From IMG/VR virus record IMGVR_UViG_3300020582_000035, positions 1-21,504 of that record: DNA of 21,504 nt; one strand, 5' to 3'. The notes beneath the pieces were generated by a model. The model was given only the letters and a program-made list of their open reading frames with translations. It did no database searches and had not been told where the DNA came from. The DNA comes from a virus. The stretch's first letter is position 1. Every line of letters starts with the position of its first letter. Of the stretch, positions 1 through 8,491 are shown one piece after another. Position numbers and translations under genes: made by a program.

Positions 1-113
1 ATCTCGATCGCGTTCTCGGGGATCTCTGGGCCTTCATCCGGCTCGCCCATGGCCTGCTTAACGAGCCGCAGCCCGAGCGCTTCAAGCTCGCGTTTCAGCG
101 GATTGTCGGTCAT
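1..113 (-). CDS. Partial CDS, unknown phage protein (N-terminus only)
   Basis: An ATG at 111-113 opens a frame that runs off the left edge; 37 complete codons are visible, beginning MTDNPLKRELEALGL. The start overlaps the TGA of the 809-aa ejection protein in an ATGA arrangement, so the gene looks translationally coupled and is the next member of the morphogenesis operon. The visible part is charged, probably helical at first (LKRELEALGLRLVKQAM), then acidic and proline-containing. I do not recognise the family and too little is present to assign a function. Confidence 0.7.
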   Translation of the reverse strand, partial: MTDNPLKRELEALGLRLVKQAMGEPDEGPEIPENAIE

Positions 114-2539
114 TGCAGCCCCAACTCTTGCGCGGTCAGTGTGGCCGCCGGTCCGGCGATAAACGGGGCGACACGCCGCGACGGACCGAGCGGAGGCTTG
201 TAGCCACCGAGCACTTGAAGCGATTTCTGCGGATCGCTGATGATATTGGCGATCTGCATGGCCTGATCCTCGGGGATGTCACCCTTGAGGCGTTCCCAGG
301 CTTTGAGGATGTGATAAATCCCGCCAAACCAGCGCCCGCTTGATAGATTGGCCGTTGCCCCCGCGATATGTGCCCCCGTGTCGGCGCTCTGGTCCTCGGC
401 GACGCGAGCGGCGGTCTGTGAGCCGCCCCTGATCTCGTATTTCTTGGTGAACAGCAGGTTTTCGGCGTCGATCGAGTTGGCGAACTGGGTGAATTCGTCA
501 TCCGAGCGGAAAAACGGCCGGATTTGCTGCCGCAGCCAGGAATCAGGCTTGTCGCCGGCGACTGCCGCCGCCTCATTGCCCGAGCCGCCCTTTTGATACA
601 TCCGCTTGCGCAGATTGGCCGCCAGCCCGAGGCGGGCGAACTCCATATCGGCCGGAGTCATCCTCGCGACATCGGCGGCGATTTCCTCGGGACGCTTTTT
701 CATCCATCCCTTTTCGCCGTAGCGCACCGCCTGCATGGTCGCCGTGTCGCCCGACCACACCGCGCGCGCCTTGGCGTAAGCCGGGTTCAATCGGTCGAGT
801 TCTTCGATGAATGCGCGACGCATGCCGTCGAGATGCACGCCGGCCTTGTTCAGCCCAGCGCCCAGGTCGCCGTCCTCGTGATAAATCGGCTTCTCTAACT
901 CGGCGTCGAGCCCTTCCTTGGCCGCGGCGAGTAGCCGCATCGTCGGCACCTTGCCAATGATCGCATCGCCGTTGGCGTCGTAGCCCTTGATCGCATACTC
1001 GCCGATGTTCATGGGCACGCCTTCGGTCACCGCCTTTTGGCGAGCCTGCCTGACGCCGGTTTGCAGCCCGACCTTTAGTTCCGGCTGATTGAGGAACTGC
1101 TGCAAGCGAGGCGTCCACACCGCGCCGGGCACATTGTTGTCGATGTCCTCTTGTGCGCTGTTCACCATATCAAGGATAAGCGAGCGTAGATCCTGCTGTT
1201 GCGCGTATTTCTGCTGCGCCTCACGCAATGCGGAGTTCGCTTCGCTCAACTCGGTGTTCGCGCTGTTCACCAAATACACGTCATTGCCGGCGCGCTGCTG
1301 TTTCGCGGTGGCCTGCAAGACCTGTCGCTGTGCGTCGGCTATCGCCTTTTGTGCCTCTTTCTCGGCGCGGCCCACCTCGACATAGGCGTCCTGAAACTGC
1401 TGTTTCAGCGGCGCGATGCTGCCGCCTGCCATCGCGTCATTCCATAGCGGCTTGCCCTGTATGCTGCGCAACTGCTTCAAGCCGTCGACCGCCTCGGATG
1501 GCTTCACAGCGTCGCTCGCCAGCGCCTTGTCCATTTGCGTTGAAATGCGACCGGTGGCGCCAGCGTCGGTGTCTTTCAGCCATTTTATGATCGCTTGGCG
1601 TTGCGCGCCGGGCTGGCGTTGCAGCTTGCCGATGAGGTTCAACAGGTTCTCGCCGCCGGCATGGGCCGCAGTCAGCGGCGTGTCCGGCGTGAGGTTCAGC
1701 AAATCGAGCATGTCCTGCGCGGTCGGACCGCCGCCCTGGATGTCGGTGGTGATCTTGTCGTAAATCCGGTTGACGGCTTTGTTGAACGCCTTGCTGTCGG
1801 CATCGAGGCCCCAGCGCTGCGCCATATTCCAGAGTCCATTGAGAACCTTGCGGCCGACCCATTCGACTGGCGGCAGGGCGCCGCCGACAAATGCGCCGGC
1901 GCCCACTTGCTCGGCCTTTTCGCCGGCGTAGCTGCCGGGCGTTGTCACCGGCTGTTCGGCGGCGATTGCCGCGCCGGTGCCGGCACCTGTCGTCACCCGC
2001 CGCAGCATGGAGGGGATCTGAAGCGTCCTTGCCGCCGGCTGCATGATGCCGAGCCCGCGCATGATCGAGCCGAGCCCTTCCGGCCCCCACGTCATCGGGT
2101 TGGCGAGATTGCCGAGCACCCGGCCTGACTCGTCTAGCTCGCCCGGCCTTGGCGGTGCGGTGCCCGGCACGTCGTAGGAGCCAGGATCGTTCTCGGCCCC
2201 TGCGAAGCGATTGGCCGCCTTCGGTGCGCGCGCCTTAATGTCCGCCTCGCGCTTCTGCATCCAGGCGTCGAATGCCTCGCTTGGCCCTGGCCCGGTCGCC
2301 CCGGACAGCAGATGCGTGCCCAACTGCGCGGTGCCGAGCACGGGATCGAGCAAGCCAGTGCCGACCATATCGAGTTGCGACAACGGCGCGGGTGCGTTCG
2401 GGTCAGGCGTGGCGCTGTCCGGTCCGGCGGCAGTCTGTTTGGTCGCATAATCCTTCATGGCGCGGCTGATCACCGCCGGATCGGTGCCGTCGGGGAAATT
2501 GTGCAGCACGCCGTCGGCTGAGCGGGTCTGAATGGTCAT
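110..2539 (-). CDS. Large internal virion / DNA-ejection-type protein (809 aa)
   Basis: An 809-residue protein at the end of a run of three very large virion genes, the place where podoviruses encode internal (ejection) proteins. The N-terminus (about residues 3-32) carries an ADG...FPDGTDP..I..AMKDYA pattern that I associate with phage internal proteins; this is recognition, not a database match. Residues about 140-235 are Gly/Ala/Pro-rich with hydrophobic stretches. Residues about 379-450 are Ala/Gln/Glu-rich and look like a long coiled coil (for example AEKEAQKAIADAQRQ). Residues 560-700 are mixed helical. No catalytic motif is evident. The start overlaps the stop of the 833-aa gene by 4 bp (ATGA, 2536-2539). 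The likely role is forming or stabilising the channel for DNA entry. The family assignment is inferential; that the gene is real is nearly certain from its length and coupling. Confidence 0.75.
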   Translation of the reverse strand: MTIQTRSADGVLHNFPDGTDPAVISRAMKDYATKQTAAGPDSATPDPNAPAPLSQLDMVGTGLLDPVLGTAQLGTHLLSGATGPGPSEAFDAWMQKREADIKARAPKAANRFAGAENDPGSYDVPGTAPPRPGELDESGRVLGNLANPMTWGPEGLGSIMRGLGIMQPAARTLQIPSMLRRVTTGAGTGAAIAAEQPVTTPGSYAGEKAEQVGAGAFVGGALPPVEWVGRKVLNGLWNMAQRWGLDADSKAFNKAVNRIYDKITTDIQGGGPTAQDMLDLLNLTPDTPLTAAHAGGENLLNLIGKLQRQPGAQRQAIIKWLKDTDAGATGRISTQMDKALASDAVKPSEAVDGLKQLRSIQGKPLWNDAMAGGSIAPLKQQFQDAYVEVGRAEKEAQKAIADAQRQVLQATAKQQRAGNDVYLVNSANTELSEANSALREAQQKYAQQQDLRSLILDMVNSAQEDIDNNVPGAVWTPRLQQFLNQPELKVGLQTGVRQARQKAVTEGVPMNIGEYAIKGYDANGDAIIGKVPTMRLLAAAKEGLDAELEKPIYHEDGDLGAGLNKAGVHLDGMRRAFIEELDRLNPAYAKARAVWSGDTATMQAVRYGEKGWMKKRPEEIAADVARMTPADMEFARLGLAANLRKRMYQKGGSGNEAAAVAGDKPDSWLRQQIRPFFRSDDEFTQFANSIDAENLLFTKKYEIRGGSQTAARVAEDQSADTGAHIAGATANLSSGRWFGGIYHILKAWERLKGDIPEDQAMQIANIISDPQKSLQVLGGYKPPLGPSRRVAPFIAGPAATLTAQELGLQ

Positions 2540-5037
2540 GGCGCGGTCTGCGCCGCCTTCGGCGTAATCGGGTTGCCCTGGTTGTCGTAGTCAATCACGC
2601 CGGGCTGCGCCGCGGCCGGCGTCGACGCTGGCGCTGGCGGCTTGCCGATGTTGCGCAGCCGCGCGTCGGTTTCGGCGATCTCCTGATTCATCGCGTCTTT
2701 GCGGTTGTCCATACCCTGCTGCATCGTCGCCATGACCTTGACCAAGGACTCGCGGTTCATCGCCCCGTTGATGAGACGATCGCCTTCGGCGCGCGCGGCG
2801 TCCGACGTGACCGCGTTTCCCGCCCCGGCAGAACTCATAATCCTTACATATTCGTTCTTAAATGACACAATCGCGGCGTTGAATGCGTTTACGTCGGGAT
2901 CGCCTTGGATCTCGGCGCGGCCGGCCTGTAGCCAACGGTTGATGACAGGGATCCCGCCGGGTGCGCTACCCTTCACCATCAGCGTCTTAACGAGGCCCAT
3001 TTCCTTTTCCGCAAGGCCCTCGAAGCCTTCGATTTGGCCGCGTAGCTTGGTAAGCGCGGTAAGCGTCATCTGATCGGCCTTCACGCCGGAGCGCACCGCC
3101 AGCACGTCCTCGGGTGACCAGCCGCGATCCTTGGCGATTGCCGAAGCGCGTTCGAGGATCTGCGTTCGCACGCCCGACGAACCAAAGCCGAGCGACGGCA
3201 TGACGCCGGTTTCGAGGTAAGAGGTCGCGGCGAGGTCGATCGTATCCTTGTCGGGCGGTGCCGCGCCGCCAAACGCTGCGATGTCGGCGTAAGCCTTCAT
3301 TATCGCCGTTGTCTGATCGTCGCCCTCGTCGAGATGCTTCTGTTTGGCGGCCAGGAACGCCGCGGTTTTCGGCGAGGTCGACTGCATACGCTTCGACTCG
3401 GCGAGCAAAGCGTCCGCCTTGCGGTCTAGCTCGCCCTCGGATGCCTTCGGGTCCGCCTTGCGCAAATCGGCCTTTATGTCCTCAAGCTGCTGCCCCTGGA
3501 TCGTCTTGGTGTTGCGCGCGTCGATCAGCATGCGCGCGAAATTCGGATCGCTCCTTTGTTCTTCCTCGCTCGGCGGGTGACCGTAGGCCGCGGTGTATCG
3601 GCCGATCGCAATGGCCTTGTAGTTTTCCTCCGCAGCTTGGGCCGGGGTCTGCGGCTTGCTCTCTTTCGTGCGCTGGATGGACTCGCGGTTCGCCTGATCC
3701 TTGGCGGCGCCAGGGTCCCAGCCCTCGCGCACCAGTTCGCGCCACCGCGTCTCGAACACCTGTCGCTCGGGTGTGCCGGCCGTCGGCCCGAACATATTGA
3801 ACTGGTCGAGCTTTTGCTGTTCCTGCGCGATCTTGGTTGCCGTCTCGTCGCGCTGGCGGCTTAACTCCCAGGCTTTCTCGTATTGGCCGGCCTCGAACAG
3901 CACCTCGCTTTTCTCATCGCCATAAATCTGTGCGATGGATTTCAGTTCCGCCTCGCCGAGTATCGGATCTTCTTCAAGCCGCTTCCACGCTGCGTTGTAG
4001 CGCTCCTGCACGATCTCATTGCGCCTAAGCGCAAGCTGCGAATTGTATTGGTAGGCTTTGAACGCTTCTTCGTATTGCTTCTGATTGCCGGCGTCGCGCG
4101 CCTCGATCGCCGCCGCCATGCCGTTCATCGCGGCAATGCCGGGTGTGTGCGAGAACCGCGAGGCGAGTGCGGCGAACACCGCGCCGAGCGAGGCGAGCCC
4201 ACCGATCGGATCAGGCTGCGGCGGCTTCATCGTCCACGGCTTGAGAGCCGGATCGTCCAGATCATGCTTGAGGTCGCCGTATTGCCTATCGGCTTCTTCT
4301 TCGTCCTCCCGCATGCGCTTCAATCGGGCGTCAATGAGCGGCTGTTGGGCTTGCCGCTGCTGTTCGTTCAACAGCCGCATTTGCTCGATCGCGCCGGTCG
4401 GATCGTAGGCCGGCGGCAGGCCGGCCAAGGCTCGGCGACGGTATTCCTCGAATGTCGGCATCCCGCCGCCACCGCCACCGCCAGGACTGGCAACGGTGCC
4501 GTCGGGATTGAGCGAGCCCCCGGCCTGCTTGGTCCACGGCTTGAAGCCGTATCGGTCATACAGCGCGTGCGCGACCGCATCCTGCACCTCTTTCGGCGCG
4601 TCGATGGCGTGCTGCCACTGCGACACGTCGATGCCGGCGAGTTGGCCGCCCTCGCGCCACGTTGAGTCGACGATCTGGAAAGGTCCGCCGGCGGTGTAAT
4701 AGTCCGGCCGTTCGGCGTGCTTGTAGTTCCAAATGTTCTGATCGCCGGAGGTGCCCTCGCCGCGCTCGATCAGCAGGCGCGCGCGCTCCCACGGGATCAT
4801 CCGGTGATCGTTGGGATCCCCCTGCAAGGGCGCCACAAGCGGCGGCTGCGAGCGATCAATCGGCGGCGCATAAGTCTTGTATGCAGCGGGCACGCCGAGC
4901 GTCGCGGCATTGGAGTTCGCCGCCGGCGTCGCCACACCGAGCGATGAGGCCACCTTATAGGGATCGTTGGGGCCAGCCGGTTGCGGGATGTCCCAAACGT
5001 CATCGTCGGTGGTGGTGTCAGGCGCGGTGGTCGCCAT
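2536..5037 (-). CDS. Ejection-type virion protein with lytic transglycosylase-like domain (833 aa)
   Basis: An 833-residue protein whose N-terminal third holds a lysozyme-like transglycosylase domain at about residues 85-170. IERGEGTSGD places candidate catalytic glutamates at E91 or E94; N101-N104 follow, then AGGPFQIVDSTW (116-127) and YDRYGFKPW (160-168), in the order seen in resuscitation-factor/SLT-like domains. Such virion enzymes cut peptidoglycan locally during DNA injection; T7 gp16 is the classic case. A Gly-rich linker follows (about 184-193), then long charged helical regions (about 215-265 and 325-460) and a Pro/Ala-rich tail. The start lies 1 nt after the TAA of the 628-aa gene and the end overlaps the next start. 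The virion-enzyme call is strong; which glutamate is catalytic is not settled. Confidence 0.82.
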   Translation of the reverse strand: MATTAPDTTTDDDVWDIPQPAGPNDPYKVASSLGVATPAANSNAATLGVPAAYKTYAPPIDRSQPPLVAPLQGDPNDHRMIPWERARLLIERGEGTSGDQNIWNYKHAERPDYYTAGGPFQIVDSTWREGGQLAGIDVSQWQHAIDAPKEVQDAVAHALYDRYGFKPWTKQAGGSLNPDGTVASPGGGGGGGMPTFEEYRRRALAGLPPAYDPTGAIEQMRLLNEQQRQAQQPLIDARLKRMREDEEEADRQYGDLKHDLDDPALKPWTMKPPQPDPIGGLASLGAVFAALASRFSHTPGIAAMNGMAAAIEARDAGNQKQYEEAFKAYQYNSQLALRRNEIVQERYNAAWKRLEEDPILGEAELKSIAQIYGDEKSEVLFEAGQYEKAWELSRQRDETATKIAQEQQKLDQFNMFGPTAGTPERQVFETRWRELVREGWDPGAAKDQANRESIQRTKESKPQTPAQAAEENYKAIAIGRYTAAYGHPPSEEEQRSDPNFARMLIDARNTKTIQGQQLEDIKADLRKADPKASEGELDRKADALLAESKRMQSTSPKTAAFLAAKQKHLDEGDDQTTAIMKAYADIAAFGGAAPPDKDTIDLAATSYLETGVMPSLGFGSSGVRTQILERASAIAKDRGWSPEDVLAVRSGVKADQMTLTALTKLRGQIEGFEGLAEKEMGLVKTLMVKGSAPGGIPVINRWLQAGRAEIQGDPDVNAFNAAIVSFKNEYVRIMSSAGAGNAVTSDAARAEGDRLINGAMNRESLVKVMATMQQGMDNRKDAMNQEIAETDARLRNIGKPPAPASTPAAAQPGVIDYDNQGNPITPKAAQTAP

Positions 5038-5038
5038 C

Positions 5039-6925
5039 TTATGCCGCCGTTGTGGTGTTCGTGTTCGATGGGGTCAGCGTGTATTGCTGCGAGCCGCCAC
5101 CGGATAGCGCGCGCGCGAGGTTGGCAATCGCTTGGTTCGTCTGGTTGTTCAGCGTCGTGTTTGTCGACAGCAGGTTTTGCAGATCGGCGACGGAGGTTCC
5201 GATCAGCGAACCACCGGAGGTTAGCAGGGAGTTCTCGATTTGCGCCGCCGCAGCAACGGCGCGCGTCTGAATGCCGGCGATGTCTTGCTGTTCGGCGGTG
5301 CTGTTCGGCCCCATGCCGTTCGCGGCGTATTTCGCCTTGATCGCCTGAATCTGCTGCTGCGTCGCCAGATTGAGATTGGTCTGCACTGCGGGCGGCAGTG
5401 TGCCGGTCGCGAGGTAGCTTTCGAGTTGCGTGCCGAGCGCTTGCTGCTGATCGGCGACGCCCTGCAATTGGGTTTCGTTGGCGATCGGATTGGTGACCGC
5501 GCTCTTGGTGCCAAGCGAACTGAGCAGCCCATAGCCGGCAGCACCCAGGCCCAGCAGTTTGAACGGGTCAGACAGATCGTTGGTCAGCCCGGTCGATAGC
5601 TTGGAGCCGAAGTTCGACAGCCAGCCCCCCACGCCACCGCCGCTGCCGCCACCAGCGACCGGCCCGCCGCCGGCCGCCGCGCTATAGGCCGTTTGGCCGG
5701 GCGTCAGGCCGGTTGTCGGGTCCGGTGGCTCGATATAGCCCTCGGGGAATTGGCTGGTGTCGAAGGTCTGCAAATCGGAGGGGATGCTTGACGCGTCCTG
5801 CGTCGAGGTGGCGCCAAGGAACACGCTGTTGTCGCCGGTGCTGGCATCGCCGACCAGATTATCCGGCGTCGCTGCCGCCAACTGCGACAGCGAGGGGTTC
5901 GCGCCAAGGCTCGCCAGACTGTTGGTTGCCGAGAAATCGCCGGTCGCGTTCGCCGCGGCTTGGGCGTCATTCGCGACCGCCGTCACGTCCCCGGTGGCAT
6001 CGGCCGACGCGTTGCCGATACCGAGAGCGGCGGCGGGATCAGCCGAACCGAAGCCACCGCCGAGCGCCCCGGTGACATCGCCAGAGGTGACATCTTCCAG
6101 CGCCCCGGTGACATCGCCAGAGGTGACAGCCGCATCGCCCGCGGCGCCCAGGCCGCCCAGCAAAGCCTCGCCACCGACCGCGAGGCCCGCCGCGCCTACG
6201 AGCCCGCCGACGATCTCGGGAAAGATCGCGCCAAGCCCGCTCTCATTCTTCTTCGCGTTGGCTTCGTCCGTGGCGACTTGTTGGGCGGTGTAGGTATCGA
6301 ACGCCGAAAGTCCCTGCTGGCTTAAATCCGCATAGCCCGAGGGGTTGATGGTGAAATCGGGATTGCCGGGTGTCGCCAGGAATTGCGCGGCATCGTCGGG
6401 AGCGCCGGGAACCGTCGAGATCAGGAACGGATTGGTTGGCGTGCCGCCCTGCGGCGTGCCAAGCGTGGCGTAATAGTCGTTGACGTAATTGAACATCGCC
6501 GGGTCGATCGGCGCCGCGTTCGAGGGCGAGGCGCCGTATGAGGAAACCAGCGCGGAGTCGAACGGCGATATGCTGGAGTCAGGCACGCCGCCCTGATAGC
6601 CGATGTTCGACGGCACGAAACCGGACGGCGTTGGCTGGTCAACAAAGGTGCCGGGTGCGCTCGATGTCGTCTGCGTCTGGCCGCCCGAGCCATCACCGCC
6701 GCCACCGCCATCGTCAAACTGCGGCAAGCCCGTGCGCGGGTTGCGGTTACCCCTGCCGCCCATCGCCATCAGGATTTGCGCCTCGCGCGGATTGATGTGC
6801 GCAAGCATGCTGTCTCGCCCGCTGCCCATGGCCGCGAGGTTCTGTGCCGCCGATGCCATCTGCGGTGTCAGCATCGGCCGCATCATCGGCTGCATTCCGC
6901 GGCCGGGATTCATCGTGGCGCTCAT
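5039..6925 (-). CDS. Large Gly/Ala-rich internal virion protein (628 aa)
   Basis: A 628-residue virion protein, the first of three adjacent large ejection-type genes. Residues about 41-71 carry HINPREAQILMAMGG followed by NPRTGLPQF, a pattern I recognise from other phage internal proteins. A hydrophobic glycine-rich stretch lies at about 231-262 (LGAIFPEIVGGLVGAAGLAV) and could interact with membrane. It is followed by a 12-residue tandem repeat, VTSGDVTGAL at 267-276 and 279-288. The C-terminal third (about 430-628) is Gln/Ala/Asn-rich and helical, with ANGMGPNSTAEQQDI as a distinctive segment. The start ATG overlaps the upstream TGA (ATGA). No enzyme motif is seen. The position suggests an ejection protein comparable in place, not proven in fold, to T7 gp14/gp15. 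Confidence 0.75.
   Translation of the reverse strand: MSATMNPGRGMQPMMRPMLTPQMASAAQNLAAMGSGRDSMLAHINPREAQILMAMGGRGNRNPRTGLPQFDDGGGGGDGSGGQTQTTSSAPGTFVDQPTPSGFVPSNIGYQGGVPDSSISPFDSALVSSYGASPSNAAPIDPAMFNYVNDYYATLGTPQGGTPTNPFLISTVPGAPDDAAQFLATPGNPDFTINPSGYADLSQQGLSAFDTYTAQQVATDEANAKKNESGLGAIFPEIVGGLVGAAGLAVGGEALLGGLGAAGDAAVTSGDVTGALEDVTSGDVTGALGGGFGSADPAAALGIGNASADATGDVTAVANDAQAAANATGDFSATNSLASLGANPSLSQLAAATPDNLVGDASTGDNSVFLGATSTQDASSIPSDLQTFDTSQFPEGYIEPPDPTTGLTPGQTAYSAAAGGGPVAGGGSGGGVGGWLSNFGSKLSTGLTNDLSDPFKLLGLGAAGYGLLSSLGTKSAVTNPIANETQLQGVADQQQALGTQLESYLATGTLPPAVQTNLNLATQQQIQAIKAKYAANGMGPNSTAEQQDIAGIQTRAVAAAAQIENSLLTSGGSLIGTSVADLQNLLSTNTTLNNQTNQAIANLARALSGGGSQQYTLTPSNTNTTTAA
6063..6128. repeat. 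Tandem direct repeat, two 30-bp copies with 36-bp period
   Basis: Positions 6063-6092 and 6099-6128 are identical over 30 bp and start 36 bp apart. They lie in frame inside the 628-aa virion gene and encode VTSGDVTGAL twice with a 12-residue period. The near-perfect DNA identity points to a recent slippage-type duplication. Confidence 0.9.
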
Positions 6926-7407
6926 GTCGGGTTGGTTTCCAATGAAACGACGAATATATCCATGCGGGTGACCTTGCCGACACGGCGGCCGATCACGTCG
7001 CGCGGCACATCAGAGAAGCAATCGACGCACAGTTTCGACGCGCCGATATGCGAGGCCCAGGTTTTCAGATCGCGGTAAAGCCCGGCCGCTTCCTCCCAGT
7101 CATCCTCGCTCTTGGCGATGCAGAATTCCTCGTCGACGCGCATCTTGCGCATCGGTGGTGTCACCACTTGCGCCAGCAGGATCGCGTTCTCGCTCGCGAT
7201 GAAAAACCAATCGGGCGAGGGGATGCAGTTGCGCAGAAAGTTTATGATCTGCGTATCGCCATAGCTCGGATACGCCTCGCGCAGCCGCGGCATGAGCCAC
7301 TGCGCTTTGTTGTCAATGTCGAGTTGCTGCGCGCGATGCACCTCTTGCGGCTTGTCAGGAATCGCGTCCGCCCGCCCCAAAAAAAATCGGGTTTTCGTTT
7401 CGCTCAT
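6922..7407 (-). CDS. Small virion-associated protein, possible T7 gp13-like position (161 aa)
   Basis: A 161-residue soluble, mixed alpha/beta protein directly upstream of the three ejection-protein genes. T7 gp13, an internal virion protein, holds the comparable place. Segments such as DWFFIASENAILLAQVV (beta-rich) and WEEAAGLYRDLKTWASHIGA (helix) followed by KLCVDCFSD would fit an acetyltransferase-like fold, but I see no clear acetyl-CoA loop, so this is a weak suggestion. The ATG follows the TGA of the previous gene with no gap (TGAATG), and its own TGA overlaps the next ATG. A run of eight T followed by four G lies at codons about 7-11 of the coding strand (7375-7386). The gene is real; the function is unknown. 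Confidence 0.65.
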   Translation of the reverse strand: MSETKTRFFLGRADAIPDKPQEVHRAQQLDIDNKAQWLMPRLREAYPSYGDTQIINFLRNCIPSPDWFFIASENAILLAQVVTPPMRKMRVDEEFCIAKSEDDWEEAAGLYRDLKTWASHIGASKLCVDCFSDVPRDVIGRRVGKVTRMDIFVVSLETNPT

Positions 7408-7740
7408 TCAATCAACTCCTGTGAGCGCGGCATAGTTCTGGTGGCTCGTAAAGTTGTTGGTTATCCAGTTCGAGAGCGAGTCCGGGTCATCCACATTGAG
7501 CGTCGTCATGTCGTAGCTCGGGGTGCCCAGGACGGCATCGAGTTCCGCGTGCATCGTCTGGTGTTGCAGCACCGCGGTTTGATTGCGCCAATCGAATGGG
7601 TCCATCACCCAGGAGTCGAGATTGGTGGTGATCGGCACCAGATAGTCGATAATCCGCCGATGCAGGTCTTGGTGGTTGAAGTCAAACCACGCCTTGTCGG
7701 TCAAAGTCTGCGGCGTGTCCTCGATTTGCGAGAGTGACAT
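7408..7740 (-). CDS. Small conserved phage protein (110 aa)
   Basis: I chose the ATG at 7738-7740 (MSLSQIEDTPQ) over the upstream in-frame start at 7773, which would overlap the preceding gene by 29 bp. The chosen start lies 4 nt after the TAA of the fibre-like gene and has a weak AGGG upstream. The 110-residue protein is rich in Trp, His, Asn and Asp, with AWFDFNHQDLHRRIIDYL near the N-terminus, LQHQTMHAELDAVLG in the middle and LSNWITNNFTSHQNYAAL near the end. This His/Trp/Asp pattern is familiar from small unannotated genes beside tail and ejection genes in podoviruses, but I cannot name the family. It is probably structural or an assembly factor. Confidence 0.7.
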   Translation of the reverse strand: MSLSQIEDTPQTLTDKAWFDFNHQDLHRRIIDYLVPITTNLDSWVMDPFDWRNQTAVLQHQTMHAELDAVLGTPSYDMTTLNVDDPDSLSNWITNNFTSHQNYAALTGVD

Positions 7741-7744
7741 GGCA

Positions 7745-8488
7745 TTACCCTGAAATAGAGACTGCGCCGGCACCCGTGACGATGCCGAGGTAATCGTGCG
7801 TCGTGCTGTTTGCCGTGGTCACGGTGCCGGACAGCGTGATCCCGGTGTTGGTCGTGAGCGTGATCGTCTGCCCCGAGGTATTGATCACCCGGAAGCGGAA
7901 AATCGTGCCGGTCGCGGCCCCCGGCAGTGCGGCGATGATGTGCGCCGCGGTGTCCGATTGATCGTTGATGCCGCCCGACGGCGAGCCGGCGCGGCTGATA
8001 ATGCCCTGCCCGGTGCCCGCGCCGGTCATCTCCGCAGCGGTCATGGTGACGCCGGTCGCCGAGGTGATCGAGGATGACGCGCCGGCCGGCAACTGCGGCT
8101 GCGCCGGATTGATCAGGTGAAAGCCGCCGACGCCGGAATTGAGGTTCGAGTCGTAGGCCAGCAACACCATGTTGGCGAAGATCAGTTCGCCGCCGGCGAG
8201 TGCGATCGGCCCGGCCGAGCCCTGTTTGTAGACATTCATCGCCGCAAGCCCGGCCACTTGCGCGGTCGTGGCGCCCGTGTTCGCCGCTGCGACGTAGACG
8301 CCGGCGAACAACTGATAGTCGACATAACCCGCGACCGTCGGCGTGGTGCTGATCGGCGTGAGGGTCAGCGCGTTGGTGCCCGCGATGGTGCACGTGATCG
8401 TCACGTTGTAGCCGAGCGTGAGGAAATTCGCGTCGAGCCACGACAGGTCGGGCGAGTTGGACGATGCGAAAGCAAATGGCAGAGGCAT
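7745..8488 (-). CDS. Fibre-like / beta-rich structural protein (247 aa)
   Basis: A 247-residue protein rich in Thr, Ser, Ala and Gly with very few charged residues, the composition of trimeric beta fibres or head fibres. The N-terminus MPLPFAFASSN...LSWLDANFLTLG resembles the opening segment of many tail-fibre or virion-attachment proteins (PLPF..., then L..LD.NF..L). The C-terminus alternates short beta strands (GQTITLTTNTGITLSGTV). A GGGGA-type ribosome-binding site lies upstream of the ATG at 8486-8488, 3 nt after the TAG of the 543-aa gene. It is probably an adsorption or decoration component. The exact role and receptor are unknown. Confidence 0.65.
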   Translation of the reverse strand: MPLPFAFASSNSPDLSWLDANFLTLGYNVTITCTIAGTNALTLTPISTTPTVAGYVDYQLFAGVYVAAANTGATTAQVAGLAAMNVYKQGSAGPIALAGGELIFANMVLLAYDSNLNSGVGGFHLINPAQPQLPAGASSSITSATGVTMTAAEMTGAGTGQGIISRAGSPSGGINDQSDTAAHIIAALPGAATGTIFRFRVINTSGQTITLTTNTGITLSGTVTTANSTTHDYLGIVTGAGAVSISG

Positions 8489-8491
8489 CGC

